Of a DNA stretch of 64,000 nucleotides, positions 8,299 to 17,647 are shown one piece after another (position 1 is the first letter of the stretch; every line of letters begins with the position of its first letter). Where the stretch lies: the NCBI RefSeq assembly GCF_030580935.1, contig NZ_JAUQOM010000005.1:62001-126000 (forward strand), written 5' to 3'. The notes under the pieces are model-generated. The model did not search any database and was not told where the DNA came from. It saw only the letters and a program-made list of their open reading frames with translations. Origin of the DNA: Sphingobium cyanobacteriorum. Lineage in GTDB: Bacteria > Pseudomonadota > Alphaproteobacteria > Sphingomonadales > Sphingomonadaceae. A program made the position numbers and the translations under genes.

Positions 8299-8960
8299 GC
8301 GGACATTTTTCGGCCGAGCAACATATGGACCGCCATAGCCGCGCTGAAGATCGGCGCAAGCAGGTTGGCGACCGGCACCAGGAAGAGAATCGCCGAAACG
8401 AGGCCAAGGAGCCACCGGCTGCCGCGCGACAAGGGCGGCAGGGCGGGATGGCGCGGTTCCACCATGTCGGCCATGTCGTGGCCCAGCAGATAGGCGTTCA
8501 AGGCCAAAAACAGTCCGATCGTGCCGATACCCGTCACCAGCAGCAGAATATAGGCGGGTAGCGCGACGATGTTCCAGCCGATCGTCCGGCCGAGCGACAG
8601 CAGCGCGAAGCGCAGACTGCGCGCCCAGCCAGCCGGGCTGGCGGTCAGTGCCGCCTGGGGATAGCAATCGCGTTCGACCGCTTCGACGATGTCGTCGGCG
8701 AACAGGCCCATCACCGCCATCGCCGTGGCGCGAAACAGCAACCAGCCGGTCGCGACCATCACCAGCACGGTCGCCGCCCCTTCGCCGACACCACCCCCGC
8801 CCCAGCCATAATGCAGCCGCAGCGCATGGAATGCGCCCCAGAATGCGGCGGCGAGCAGTCCGAACAGCAACAGGGTCAACAACAGTGTCTTGCCCATCAG
8901 GCGCAGCGCCGCGCCATGGAAGATGGACGGAAAGGCGCGCAAGGCGGCGGTCAGGATCAT
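8295..8960 (-). CDS. EI24/CysZ-like integral membrane protein
   Basis: A 221-residue membrane protein starting MILTAALRAFPSIFHGAAL. Hydrophobic segments lie at about residues 25-45, 60-85, 130-160 and 185-210. The segment AVMGLFADDIVEAVERDCYP after the second helix and LNAYLLGHDM later are typical of the EI24 domain, which includes CysZ sulfate permeases. Substrate is not assignable; many EI24 proteins in alphaproteobacteria are uncharacterised. It is divergent from the PfkB kinase gene and coupled to the downstream lipoprotein gene. Confidence 0.75.
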   Translation of the reverse strand: MILTAALRAFPSIFHGAALRLMGKTLLLTLLLFGLLAAAFWGAFHALRLHYGWGGGGVGEGAATVLVMVATGWLLFRATAMAVMGLFADDIVEAVERDCYPQAALTASPAGWARSLRFALLSLGRTIGWNIVALPAYILLLVTGIGTIGLFLALNAYLLGHDMADMVEPRHPALPPLSRGSRWLLGLVSAILFLVPVANLLAPIFSAAMAVHMLLGRKMSA

Positions 8961-9072
8961 GCCCCTGCTATCCTCCTGACGCCCTTTCCCGTCAATCAGC
9001 GCCGTTGCATGAGATCGCCCGCCCCGGTAGAGACGACGAAATTTTATTCCCTTCACAAGACAAGGATATTGC

Positions 9073-10074
9073 GTGACCCCTTCCGATCCCACGCTTGACG
9101 TCGTCGCGATCGGCAATGCCATCGTCGATGTTCTCGCCCGCAGCGACGACGCCTTTCTGGCGCAACATGCGCTGACCAAGGGCGGGATGCAGTTGATCGA
9201 CGCCGACATGGCCGAAACGCTGTACGCCGACATGGCCCAGGCTAAGGAAATCAGCGGTGGTTCCGCCGCCAACACACTGGCGGGCCTTGCCGCGCTGGGC
9301 AAGACATGCGGTTTCATCGGCCAGGTCAATGACGACCAGTTGGGCGCGGTGTTCGCGCATGACGTGCGCGCGCTGGGTATCCGTTACGATACGCCGGTTC
9401 GCCAGGGCGACGTGCCGACCGCCCGCTGCCTGATCCTGGTCACGCCGGACGCGCAGCGGACGATGAACACCTTCCTGGGCGCATCGCAGTTCCTGCCGGA
9501 AGCGGCAGTCGATTTCGACCTGATCCGGTCGGCGAAAATCCTCTATCTGGAGGGTTATCTGTGGGATCCCGAACAGCCGCGCGCGGCAATGCGGGCGGCG
9601 ATCGACGCGGCGCGCGGGGCGGGCCGCAAGGTCGCCTTCACCCTGTCCGACAATTTCGTGATCGACCGGCATCGCGCCGACTTCATCGACCTGATCGACA
9701 ATGGCCAGATCGACATCCTCTTTTCCAACGAGGGTGAAATCCAGTCACTGGCGCAGGTCGATGATTTCGACGCCGCGCTCGCCCGCTTCGCTGGCAAGGT
9801 CCCGGTGCTGGTATCGACCCGCAGCGAAAAGGGCGCGGTGGCGATCGTCGATGGCGTGCGCTATGAAGCACCGGCCGCTGCGGTCGCGCAGATCATCGAC
9901 ACGACCGGCGCGGGCGACCTGTTCGCGGCGGGATTCCTGGCTGCCCATATCGATGGTCGCAGTGTAGAGGATGCGCTGGCGCTGGGCGCGGCGGCAGCAG
10001 CCGAGGTGATATCCCACTGGGGCGCACGCCCCGAAGAGGATCTGGGCGTGATCCGCGACACACTGTTCGCCTGA
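9073..10074 (+). CDS. PfkB-family carbohydrate/adenosine kinase
   Basis: A 333-residue ribokinase-fold kinase. The N-terminal GNAIVDVLA segment and the substrate motif SGGSAANTLAGLAALG are present. So is the C-terminal PfkB signature DTTGAGDLFAAGFLAA, with its catalytic Asp and anion hole. The overall pattern (ISGGSAANT, a Gln-Val-Asn-Asp-Asp segment, NFVIDRHR, LFSNEGE) fits the adenosine kinase-like subgroup common in alphaproteobacteria, but sugar specificity cannot be fixed from sequence. GTG start with AAGG about 10 bases upstream. A perfect 12-bp-stem terminator follows. Confidence 0.88.
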   Translation: MTPSDPTLDVVAIGNAIVDVLARSDDAFLAQHALTKGGMQLIDADMAETLYADMAQAKEISGGSAANTLAGLAALGKTCGFIGQVNDDQLGAVFAHDVRALGIRYDTPVRQGDVPTARCLILVTPDAQRTMNTFLGASQFLPEAAVDFDLIRSAKILYLEGYLWDPEQPRAAMRAAIDAARGAGRKVAFTLSDNFVIDRHRADFIDLIDNGQIDILFSNEGEIQSLAQVDDFDAALARFAGKVPVLVSTRSEKGAVAIVDGVRYEAPAAAVAQIIDTTGAGDLFAAGFLAAHIDGRSVEDALALGAAAAAEVISHWGARPEEDLGVIRDTLFA

Positions 10075-10095
10075 CAGGGTTCACCTGACAAGCAA

Positions 10096-10130
10096 GGCCC
10101 GCCTCTCCGGCGAGAGGCGGGCCGTTTCGT
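10096..10130. terminator. Intrinsic terminator between the kinase and flippase genes
   Basis: A perfect 12-bp stem, GGCCCGCCTCTC (10096-10107) with its inverse at 10112-10123 and a 4-base loop, is followed by GTTTCGTTT on the plus strand. It lies between convergent genes and probably serves both. Confidence 0.85.
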
Positions 10131-11654
10131 TTATGCCGGCTTCTGCTTGCGGAAGAGGGTGCGATCGTCGGGGCCGAAGCCCCAGCGCCAGATGACTAGG
10201 CCATAGACGCCCAGGATCGCCCACACCCCGACCACCAGTTCGACCCATTCGAAACGGGGCGGCAGGGCGACAAAGGCCGCGCCGACGATGCAGGCGGCAC
10301 CCGCCGCACTCAATAGCGGCCAGCGCCATGCGTTGATCGGCGCGCCCAGCAGCCGCGACAGCAGCCGCGCCTTGATGAAGGCCCCCACCCCCAGCGCAAG
10401 GCAAAGCGCCAGTGCGGGCGCGGCGGCGACCCACATCACCGGCCACCCCAGTTCCCGTGCGAGCAGGATCAGGACGAAGCTGAAGCCCGCCTGCAATCCG
10501 ATCATGACGAGCGATATCATGAGATTGCGATGACGGGCCATATAGACCAGCGCGGATTCACTGACCACCGCCGTGGCAGCCACCACTTCGGCCAGCAGCA
10601 GGAACGCAAGCGCACCGGTGCCGCCGACGAAATGCGGGCCGACAAGACCCATTACCGCTTCGCCGGGAATGCCGAGCGCAAGTGCGATGCCGGCCTGCGC
10701 GGCGATGATCCAGAAGCCGACCTGGCTGACCTGGCGGGCAATGGCGGCGAGATTGTTTTCCGCCAGATTGCGGGTGATGACCGGGCCGAGAATGGGGTCG
10801 AAGCTGGTCTTGAGCTTTTGCGGCAGCGAGGCGACCTGCTGTGCGACATAATAGACGCCAATCACCGCCGGGCTGACGAACAGGCCCAATATCGCCATGT
10901 CGAGCCGACGCGATCCCCATTCGACGCCGTCAGCGGCGGCAAGCGGCAGGTTGCGCCGGGCGAGCCGCCACAAGCGCCCGGCGTCAGGCCGCCAGCCGTG
11001 CGGCATGCCATAATGGCGCGCCATCGGGATAAGCGAGGCGACCAGCGCCGCGATCATCGACACGGCATAGGAGAGGATCAGGCCGTCACGCTTTGAATAA
11101 AAGACGAAGGCGAAGGCACCGATGCTGATCGCCCAGGGTTCGATGATCGACCGCGCCCGCACCGTCGCCCCCACATCGAAGCGATAGGCGCAGGCAGCGA
11201 GCGCCACGTCCGATACCGCCACCGCGATCACCACCAAGGCGAGCAGCCGGTCGAGGCCGTTGATGCCGCTATTGGGGAACATCGCCTGCGGAAAGGCGAC
11301 CAGGAGAACCGCCCCGACCAGCGCCGCAAGCAACGTCACCACCAGCGCATCGGTAACGACATGGCCATGTGGCCGCTCCGTCTGGCTGAGCGCGCCGGCC
11401 AGACCCCGTTTCAGGCCCAGCGTGGCGAGTTGGGCCACGAATTCCACCACCAGCACGGCATAGGCGAAACGGCCCAGCGCATCCGCGCCATACCAGCGCC
11501 CGGCAATGAACAGAAATGGCAGGCGCGCGGCGAGTCGCAGCAGGAAACCGAAAATATTGGTTCGCCCACCTTTGGCCAGGGCGGCGATGTCATCCTCCCC
11601 CTTCGACACGGATGCCTGCGTGGCCAACGCCTCCTGATCCCCCTGCGTCATCAT
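10131..11654 (-). CDS. Polysaccharide flippase, Wzx/MOP-type membrane protein
   Basis: A 507-residue protein with about 12-14 hydrophobic helices spaced along the whole chain, as in oligosaccharide (lipid-linked) flippases of the MVF/Wzx superfamily. Typical segments are the first helix pair after GGRTNIFGFLLRLAARLPF, the central RRLDMAILGLFVSPAVIGVYYVAQQVASLPQKL, and the paired C-terminal helices. It would export lipid-linked glycan across the inner membrane. No glycosyltransferase neighbours are present, so the substrate is unknown. The N-terminal 25 residues are polar and cytoplasmic. The second Met could also start it. Confidence 0.82.
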   Translation of the reverse strand: MMTQGDQEALATQASVSKGEDDIAALAKGGRTNIFGFLLRLAARLPFLFIAGRWYGADALGRFAYAVLVVEFVAQLATLGLKRGLAGALSQTERPHGHVVTDALVVTLLAALVGAVLLVAFPQAMFPNSGINGLDRLLALVVIAVAVSDVALAACAYRFDVGATVRARSIIEPWAISIGAFAFVFYSKRDGLILSYAVSMIAALVASLIPMARHYGMPHGWRPDAGRLWRLARRNLPLAAADGVEWGSRRLDMAILGLFVSPAVIGVYYVAQQVASLPQKLKTSFDPILGPVITRNLAENNLAAIARQVSQVGFWIIAAQAGIALALGIPGEAVMGLVGPHFVGGTGALAFLLLAEVVAATAVVSESALVYMARHRNLMISLVMIGLQAGFSFVLILLARELGWPVMWVAAAPALALCLALGVGAFIKARLLSRLLGAPINAWRWPLLSAAGAACIVGAAFVALPPRFEWVELVVGVWAILGVYGLVIWRWGFGPDDRTLFRKQKPA

Positions 11655-11700
11655 ATGTCTGTCAACTGCTGTAGGCGCAATATGGCGACGGCGCGACGGC

Positions 11701-12672
11701 TTATTCGGGCCGCAACGGTCGCGCGAGCAGTGCGTCGATCACCGTTCCGAGCGGCGCGGCGTCGGCGAGCAAGGCGCAGACCGCCTCCACCACCGGCATT
11801 TCCACCCCAGCCGCGCGCGCGGCATCGCGCAGGACAGGCGCGGTATGCGCGCCTTCGGCCACGGTGCGACGGTTGGAGAGCAGGTCGGCAGCGCGCGCCC
11901 CTTCGCCCAGCCCCTTGCCGAGCGAGAAGTTGCGCGAATTGGTGGATGAGCAGGTGAGGACGAGATCGCCCAGCCCCGAAAGGCCGCCCAGCGTTTCCGC
12001 CCGCGCGCCCCGCGCCAGGCCGAAGCGGGTCATTTCGGCAAAGCCCCGGCTGATCAGCGCGGCGCGGGCGTTGAGGCCAAGCCCCGCGCCTTCGGCCACG
12101 CCGCAGGCGATGGCGAGCACATTCTTGACCGCCCCGCCAATTTCCGCGCCGATCACATCGTCGGACAGATAGGGACGGAAGGACGGGCGGGCGATACGGG
12201 CGGCGAGACGTTGGCCAAGGCTGACATCCTCACAGGCCAGCGTGATGGCGGTCGGCAGCCCCCTGGCCACTTCATGCGCGAAGGTCGGGCCGGACAGGAC
12301 GGCGATGGGTGCGGTCGGCTGCGCCTGTTGCGCCACCTGCGACATGAGCAGGCTGGTGCCCGCCTCGATCCCCTTGGAACAGAGCAGCAGCGGCACGCCG
12401 GCGGGCGCCTGGCGCACGACGCTGCGCAGATGCTGCGCCGGGCTGACGACCAGCAACAGGTCGCAGGCCGCCATGTCGGCCATGTCGCCGGTCGCGCGGA
12501 TCGAGGGCGAGAGCGGGATGCTGGGCAAATAGAGCGGATTTTCATGGACGCCATTGATCGCGCCGACCACATCCGGCTCCAGCGCCCACAGCGCCACGTC
12601 CTGGCCGTCGCTGGCCAGCAGTTGCGCCAGCGCCGTGCCCCAGGCGCCCGCGCCAATGACTCCTGCCTTCAT
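11701..12672 (-). CDS. gpsA: Glycerol-3-phosphate dehydrogenase [NAD(P)+]
   Basis: Makes sn-glycerol 3-phosphate from dihydroxyacetone phosphate for phospholipid synthesis. The 323-residue chain starts MKAGVIGAGAWGTALAQLLA with the Rossmann GxGxxG motif. It has LCSKGIEAGT and VLSGPTFAHEVARG in the middle, and the catalytic-lysine segment GGAVKNVLAIACG. The C-terminal domain contains ETLGGLSGLGDLVLTCSS. Length is normal for the family. It starts 13 bp after the tsaD stop and is almost certainly cotranscribed with it. Confidence 0.95.
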   Translation of the reverse strand: MKAGVIGAGAWGTALAQLLASDGQDVALWALEPDVVGAINGVHENPLYLPSIPLSPSIRATGDMADMAACDLLLVVSPAQHLRSVVRQAPAGVPLLLCSKGIEAGTSLLMSQVAQQAQPTAPIAVLSGPTFAHEVARGLPTAITLACEDVSLGQRLAARIARPSFRPYLSDDVIGAEIGGAVKNVLAIACGVAEGAGLGLNARAALISRGFAEMTRFGLARGARAETLGGLSGLGDLVLTCSSTNSRNFSLGKGLGEGARAADLLSNRRTVAEGAHTAPVLRDAARAAGVEMPVVEAVCALLADAAPLGTVIDALLARPLRPE

Positions 12673-12685
12673 GCCTTCACGCCCC

Positions 12686-13720
12686 TCATGCCTTGACTCC
12701 GGCGCCGCGCGCTTTTTCCGCCGCCGGATCGAGCGGCCAGCGCGGCCGGGCGGGGAAAGTGAGATCGTCGACCAGGCCGATCGCATAGCGTTCCGCCCCG
12801 GCCCAGGCGATCATCGCCGCATTGTCGGTGCAAAGCCAGAGCGGCGGCGCGACGAAGGGCAGGCCGTGATCGGCAGCCAGCGCTTCAAGCGCGGTGCGGA
12901 TGGCCATGTTGGCGGCGACCCCCCCGGCGACGACCAGCGCGGTCACGCCTTCGCTTTGCCCCAGCGCGCGACGGGTGCGGTCGATCAGGCAGTCGATCAC
13001 GGCCTGCTGAAAGCTCGCGGCGATATCCTCGGTCCCATATTGGCCGGACTGGACGGCGCGCATCACCGCGCTCTTGAGGCCGGCAAAGGAGAAATGCGGT
13101 TCGGCCGTGCCGACCAGCGGGCGCGGCAGCGGCACCGCTTTTGCATTGCCCCGCGCCGCCGCTTTCTCCACCTGCGGGCCACCGGGATAGCCCAGCCCCA
13201 GCAGCTTGGCGGTCTTGTCGAAGGCTTCGCCGGCCGCATCGTCGATCGTGGTGGCAAGGCGGGCATAGGCGCCCGGCCCCTGCACATGGAGCAACTGGCA
13301 ATGGCCGCCCGACACCAGCAGCAGCAGATAGGGGAATTGCAGGGTCGAATCGGCGAGACGCGGCGAGAGCGCATGCCCCTCCAGATGGTTGACCGCGATC
13401 AACGGCTTGCCCGCCGCATGGGCAAGGGCCTTGGCCGTCACCAGGCCGACCATCACCCCGCCGATCAGGCCCGGCCCGGCGGTGGCGGCAATGACATCCA
13501 CGTCCGCCAGACTCATCTTCGCATCGGCCAGAGCTGCCTCGATCAGGGGGCTGAGCGCCTCGACATGAGCGCGGGCCGCGATTTCGGGCACGACGCCGCC
13601 ATAGGGGCGGTGCGCCTCCTCCTGTGTGGCAAGGCGATGCGCCAGGATGCGACCATCGGCCGTCACCAGCGCCGCCGCGGTTTCATCGCAGCTCGATTCC
13701 AGGCCAAGAATGATGGTCAT
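12686..13720 (-). CDS. tsaD: tRNA N6-adenosine threonylcarbamoyltransferase
   Basis: Transfers the threonylcarbamoyl group to A37 of ANN-decoding tRNAs, with TsaB and TsaE. The chain is 344 residues if started at [16 protein letters not shown]; an upstream Met adds four residues. Metal-binding histidines His112 and His116 are in [10 protein letters not shown]. The ASKHA ATPase pattern continues with the conserved segments [24 protein letters not shown] and [14 protein letters not shown]. It forms an operon with gpsA and is divergent from hemC, with only 44 bp between the starts, so the two promoters must lie in or near that gap. Confidence 0.95.
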   Translation of the reverse strand: MTIILGLESSCDETAAALVTADGRILAHRLATQEEAHRPYGGVVPEIAARAHVEALSPLIEAALADAKMSLADVDVIAATAGPGLIGGVMVGLVTAKALAHAAGKPLIAVNHLEGHALSPRLADSTLQFPYLLLLVSGGHCQLLHVQGPGAYARLATTIDDAAGEAFDKTAKLLGLGYPGGPQVEKAAARGNAKAVPLPRPLVGTAEPHFSFAGLKSAVMRAVQSGQYGTEDIAASFQQAVIDCLIDRTRRALGQSEGVTALVVAGGVAANMAIRTALEALAADHGLPFVAPPLWLCTDNAAMIAWAGAERYAIGLVDDLTFPARPRWPLDPAAEKARGAGVKA

Positions 13721-13764
13721 TGCCGCTTCCATCTAAAGGTCGTGGCCATTAGAGCAAGCCGCAT

Positions 13765-14691
13765 ATGCTTTTCACCGACCGACCGTTGCGCCTGGGCACC
13801 AGGGGATCGCCACTGGCACTGGCCCAGGCCCATATGACCGCGCAGGCTTTGCGCGCCGCCCATGGCTGGGCCATGGAGGCGATCACCATCGTCACCGTGC
13901 AGACCAGCGGCGACCGGATACAGGACCGGGCGTTGGCCGAGATCGGCGGCAAGGCGCTGTGGACCAAGGAACTGGACCGGGCGTTGGCCAGCGGGCAGAT
14001 CGACTTTGCGGTGCATAGCATGAAGGATGTGGAGACGCTGCGCCCTGACGCCTTCCGTATCGCCGCGATGCTGCCGCGCGCCGATGTGCGCGACAAGCTG
14101 GTGGGGGTGGACGGTTTCGACGCGCTGCCGGCCAATCCGATCGTCGGCACCAGTTCGCCGCGCCGGGCGGCGCAGGTGAAGCGGCTGCGGCCCGATGCCA
14201 CCATCACATTGTTCCGGGGCAATGTCGCGACGCGCCTGGCGAAGCTGGCGGCGGGCGAGGTGCATGCCACATTGCTGGCGGCAGCGGGTCTCGACCGGCT
14301 GGACCAGCAGGATGTCGGCACGCTGATCCCGATCGAAACGATGCTGCCCGCCCCGTCGCAGGGCGCGGTGGGGATCGAGACGCTGGCGGCCAATCGCCCG
14401 ATGCTGGCGGCGCTGGATGCGATCAACGATGTTGACACCTGTGACGCGGTGCTGGCCGAGCGGGCGGTGCTGCGCGGCCTGGGCGGCACCTGCCATTCGC
14501 CGATCGCGGCGCTGGCGGTGGTGGACGGCGACGGCCTGTTCCTGCGCGCCGAGATCATCAGCCCGGACGGGACCGAAACGGTGCGGGAAGAGGCGCATTT
14601 GCCGCGCGGCGATGCCGCAGCGGCCGAGGCGATCGGCCGGATGCTGCTCGACCGCGCCAGTCCGGCCTTGCGCGCCCTGTTCGAACCGTGA
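13765..14691 (+). CDS. hemC: Porphobilinogen deaminase (hydroxymethylbilane synthase)
   Basis: Polymerises four porphobilinogens into hydroxymethylbilane in tetrapyrrole synthesis. The 308-residue chain has the three expected domains: LRLGTRGSPLALAQAH at the N-terminus, the catalytic Asp88 in AVHSMKDVE, GTSSPRRAAQVKRLRPD and the substrate-binding FRGNVATRLAKL. The dipyrromethane cofactor attaches to Cys243 (LGGTCHSPI). Its stop overlaps the hemD start by 4 bp, so HemC and HemD are coupled. Confidence 0.96.
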   Translation: MLFTDRPLRLGTRGSPLALAQAHMTAQALRAAHGWAMEAITIVTVQTSGDRIQDRALAEIGGKALWTKELDRALASGQIDFAVHSMKDVETLRPDAFRIAAMLPRADVRDKLVGVDGFDALPANPIVGTSSPRRAAQVKRLRPDATITLFRGNVATRLAKLAAGEVHATLLAAAGLDRLDQQDVGTLIPIETMLPAPSQGAVGIETLAANRPMLAALDAINDVDTCDAVLAERAVLRGLGGTCHSPIAALAVVDGDGLFLRAEIISPDGTETVREEAHLPRGDAAAAEAIGRMLLDRASPALRALFEP

Positions 14692-15359
14692 CGCGCATCC
14701 TCATCCTGCGCCCCGAACCGGCGGCGGGCAGGACAGCGGCCAAGGCGGCGGCGCTGGGGCTGGACGCACAGGTCCATCCGCTGTTCGCGCCCCAGCCGGT
14801 CGACTGGACACCGCCACCGCCCGATGCGTTCGACGCCCTGCTGCTGACAAGCGCCAATGGGGTGCGGATGGCCGGGGCGGGCCTGCGCCAGTATCACGCG
14901 CTGCCCGCTTATGCGGTGGGAGAGGCCACGGCGCGGGCGTTGCGCGGGGCAGGCTTTGCCGATGTGGTGGCAGGCGTCGGCGATGGCAGTGCCATAGTGC
15001 GGCAAATCGCGGCGGACGGGCATGGCCGGCTGTTGCACCTGGCCGGCACCACCGTCGCGCCGATGGAAGCGGGGCCACTTCGGATCAGCCGCATCCCGGT
15101 CTATAGTATGGCGAGCCTGCCGCCCGACCCGACCTTGCTGGCGGCGGCGGTGCCGGGATCGGTCCTGCTGATCCATTCGCCACGCGCGGGGGCGCGGCTG
15201 GCGGCGCAGATGCCGCAAGCGCAGCGCGCGACACTGCACCTGATCGCGATCAGCACCGCCGCCCTGGCCACCTGCGGGACCGGCTGGCTGAGCGCGACGG
15301 CCCCTGCGCTGCCGCGGGATGACGAGATGCTGGCCCTCGCCCGCCGATTGTGCGAATGA
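14688..15359 (+). CDS. hemD: Uroporphyrinogen-III synthase
   Basis: Cyclises hydroxymethylbilane with inversion of ring D. HemD sequences diverge strongly, so the identification leans on length (223 residues), position directly after hemC with a 4-bp overlap, and scattered family features. These features are LILRPEPAAGRTAAKAAALG at the start, DALLLTSANGVRMAGAG, YAVGEATARALRGAGF and a C-terminal IAISTAALA segment. The next gene is HemX-like, a common third member of the cluster. Confidence 0.9.
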   Translation: MTRILILRPEPAAGRTAAKAAALGLDAQVHPLFAPQPVDWTPPPPDAFDALLLTSANGVRMAGAGLRQYHALPAYAVGEATARALRGAGFADVVAGVGDGSAIVRQIAADGHGRLLHLAGTTVAPMEAGPLRISRIPVYSMASLPPDPTLLAAAVPGSVLLIHSPRAGARLAAQMPQAQRATLHLIAISTAALATCGTGWLSATAPALPRDDEMLALARRLCE

Positions 15360-15366
15360 CGGGACG

Positions 15367-16266
15367 ATGACAGACGAAAGGGTCCGCATGAGCGACGAGG
15401 TCGGGGCAGCCAGCATCGGTGCAGTGCCGCCGCCCGTGCGCCGCCGCAGCCTGTTGCCGGTGCTGATCATGGTCTTGCTGGCCTTTGCCCTGGGCGTTGT
15501 CCTGACCGTCTGGGCCTGGCCGCAGATCCAGCGGCGGTGGGGCGATCCCCAGCCGCAGGCCGTGCTGCCCGCCGCCATGCCCGGCACGACAGGCGCACCG
15601 CAGGCCGTCACGGTCAAACCGCTGACCGCCGATGCCGGGCAGATGCTCGACACGCGCGTGATGCAGTTGGAGGAAAGGCTGAACCGCATCAGCGTGGAGG
15701 CGCAGGCCGCGTCGGGCAATGCGGCGCGGGCCGAAGGGTTGCTGGTCGCCTTCGCCGCCCGGCGCGCGCTCGATAGCGGCGCCCCGCTCGGCTATATCGA
15801 GGGGCAGTTGCGGCTGCGCTTCGGCCAGGCACAGCCCCGTGCGGTCGCCGCGATCATCAATGCCGCGCGCGAACCGATCACGCTCATCGACCTGCGGGCC
15901 GGTCTGATCGATATTGCCGACAGGGTGACGCGGACACCGTCCGACGCAAGCTGGTGGAGCGCGCTGGAGCGGGAAGCGCGCGAACTGGTGACGATCCGCA
16001 AGGCGACCACGCCGTCGCCCCGGCCACAGGCGGCGATGGAGCGGGCACTGCGCTATATCGACGGCGGCCGGATCAGCGCGGCGCTGGCCGAGGTGGAGCG
16101 GCTGCCCGGCAGGGCGGCGGCCGACCGCTGGATTCAGGCGGCGCGGCGCTATCTGGAGGCGCGGCGCGCGCTCGACCTGATCGAGACGGCGGCCATATTG
16201 GAACCGCGCCAGTTGCGCGGAACGGAAGGCGCGGCGGTAAACCAGACATCGCCACTCGCCCCTTAA
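15367..16266 (+). CDS. HemX/mitofilin-like membrane protein
   Basis: A 299-residue protein with a short cytoplasmic N-terminus, one membrane helix (SLLPVLIMVLLAFALGVVLTV is its core region, residues about 28-50) and a large periplasmic alpha-helical part. The soluble part includes a heptad-like stretch, QMLDTRVMQLEERLNRISVE. Proteins with this layout follow hemCD in many proteobacteria and are annotated as HemX or mitofilin-like; the exact function is not settled. It starts 7 bp after hemD, so it belongs to the hem operon. ATG codons at 15367 and 15388 are both possible starts. Confidence 0.75.
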   Translation: MTDERVRMSDEVGAASIGAVPPPVRRRSLLPVLIMVLLAFALGVVLTVWAWPQIQRRWGDPQPQAVLPAAMPGTTGAPQAVTVKPLTADAGQMLDTRVMQLEERLNRISVEAQAASGNAARAEGLLVAFAARRALDSGAPLGYIEGQLRLRFGQAQPRAVAAIINAAREPITLIDLRAGLIDIADRVTRTPSDASWWSALEREARELVTIRKATTPSPRPQAAMERALRYIDGGRISAALAEVERLPGRAAADRWIQAARRYLEARRALDLIETAAILEPRQLRGTEGAAVNQTSPLAP

Positions 16267-16388
16267 TACATTCTTCAGGATGCTGTCACAAACGACGAAC
16301 CGTTTGTCCTGATCGACCAAAGCCATGGACGGGGCACCCCATGTCATGAGAATGTCATCTTTCGATTCCGAAAGAGGACCATCCATTC

Positions 16389-17138
16389 GTGCCCCCCTAT
16401 GCCGACGCCATTGCCAGTTTCTGGAAGGACCGCCTGGTCGGCGGGCCGCGTGCGCCGGAACGACCGGCATTGCAGCAATTGCTGGGCAATATGTCGGTGC
16501 CCTTCGACCTGGCGCGGACCCGCGCGCAGGCAGCGATGCTGGCGCAGGGGATGCGCGGCGACGGGCGGCCGGTGTTGCTGATCCCCGGCCTGCTGGCGTC
16601 GGAACGGCGGATGGAGCCGCTGCGCGCCATATTGGAAGCGGCGGGGTATCGCGCGCATGGCTGGGACATGGGCCGCAATTTCGGGCCGAAGCCTGACAGT
16701 CTGGAACAGATCGACCGGCAGGTGGACGCGATCCGCCGGGACAGCGGCTCGCCGGTGGCGTTGGTCGGATGGAGCCTGGGCGGGCTGTATGCGCGCGAAT
16801 ATGCCAAATTCGCGGCGCATAAGGTCGGCGGCGTGGTGACGATGGGCACGCCCTTTTCCGGCGATCCGCGCGCCAATCATGCCTGGCGACTATACCAACT
16901 GGTATCGGGCTTTCCGGTCGACCGCCCCCCCTTCCCCTGCACCCGCGAAGCCAAGCCGCCGGTGCCGACCGTGGCGCTGTGGTCGCGGCGCGACGGCGTG
17001 ATCCTGCCCGAATGCGCCAAAGGCCGCGCGGGCGAGCGCGACCGGGCGATCGAGGTGGATTGCACCCATATGGGCTTTGCCGCCGCGCCGGAAGGAATTG
17101 CGGCCGTGGGCAAGGCGCTGGAAGCGATCGCCGCCTGA
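16389..17138 (+). CDS. Alpha/beta-hydrolase
   Basis: A 249-residue single-domain hydrolase without a signal peptide. The oxyanion region is VLLIPGLLASERRM, the nucleophile elbow is GWSLGGL with its Ser, the acid is the Asp in LWSRRDGVI, and the His is in DCTHMGF. The fold resembles PGAP1-like or lipase-type cytosolic hydrolases; the substrate is unknown. A GTG start is used. A long gene-poor stretch follows, so it is probably monocistronic. Confidence 0.82.
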   Translation: MPPYADAIASFWKDRLVGGPRAPERPALQQLLGNMSVPFDLARTRAQAAMLAQGMRGDGRPVLLIPGLLASERRMEPLRAILEAAGYRAHGWDMGRNFGPKPDSLEQIDRQVDAIRRDSGSPVALVGWSLGGLYAREYAKFAAHKVGGVVTMGTPFSGDPRANHAWRLYQLVSGFPVDRPPFPCTREAKPPVPTVALWSRRDGVILPECAKGRAGERDRAIEVDCTHMGFAAAPEGIAAVGKALEAIAA

Positions 17139-17558
17139 TCGCAGGCGGGCCATATGGCCGCCATGAAGCGACCATATGGGTCACAGTTCCGAAATACACA
17201 GCGTCGCCAGCATCGTATTTTAGCGGTTTTTTGCGGAAAACAGGACCGGAATGCGCCACCGAAGCGCCCGTGGCGCACCTGTCGGGTCACGACGATGCAC
17301 CGCCGATGTAACGGCAACGCCCCATATAGATCACGGTGGCGCGTCTGGGCGGGGATGATCGGCGGGCGGGTGCGCGTGCGGAGGGCGGGCAGGTCCATCG
17401 ACGAGGATAGATCAGAGGAAATCCTACATTGGAAGCGGAATAGGAGGGGGCATTCATGCTCTGCATGATGATGTTTTTCTCATGCGGAGGCCGGGCAGTG
17501 GAGGGGCATCCGACTCTTCACCGGCATCTTTCGCCGTGTCGAAAGGCCGGGAGATGGG

Positions 17559-17580
17559 TTCCCGCCTGCGCGGGAATGAC
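17559..17580. repeat. REP-like palindrome (TTCCCGC family)
   Basis: TTCCCGC (17559-17565) and GCGGGAA (17570-17576) flank a 4-base loop and are followed by TGAC. The hairpin sits after GTGTCGAAAGGCCGGGAGAT, a commonly associated flank in such repeats. Confidence 0.7.
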
Positions 17581-17647
17581 GAAAAGGGGTGGGGAGCGGA
17601 CTGGCGGGTTGCGGGGTGCAGGTGGGACAGAACAGACAAAGATCCAG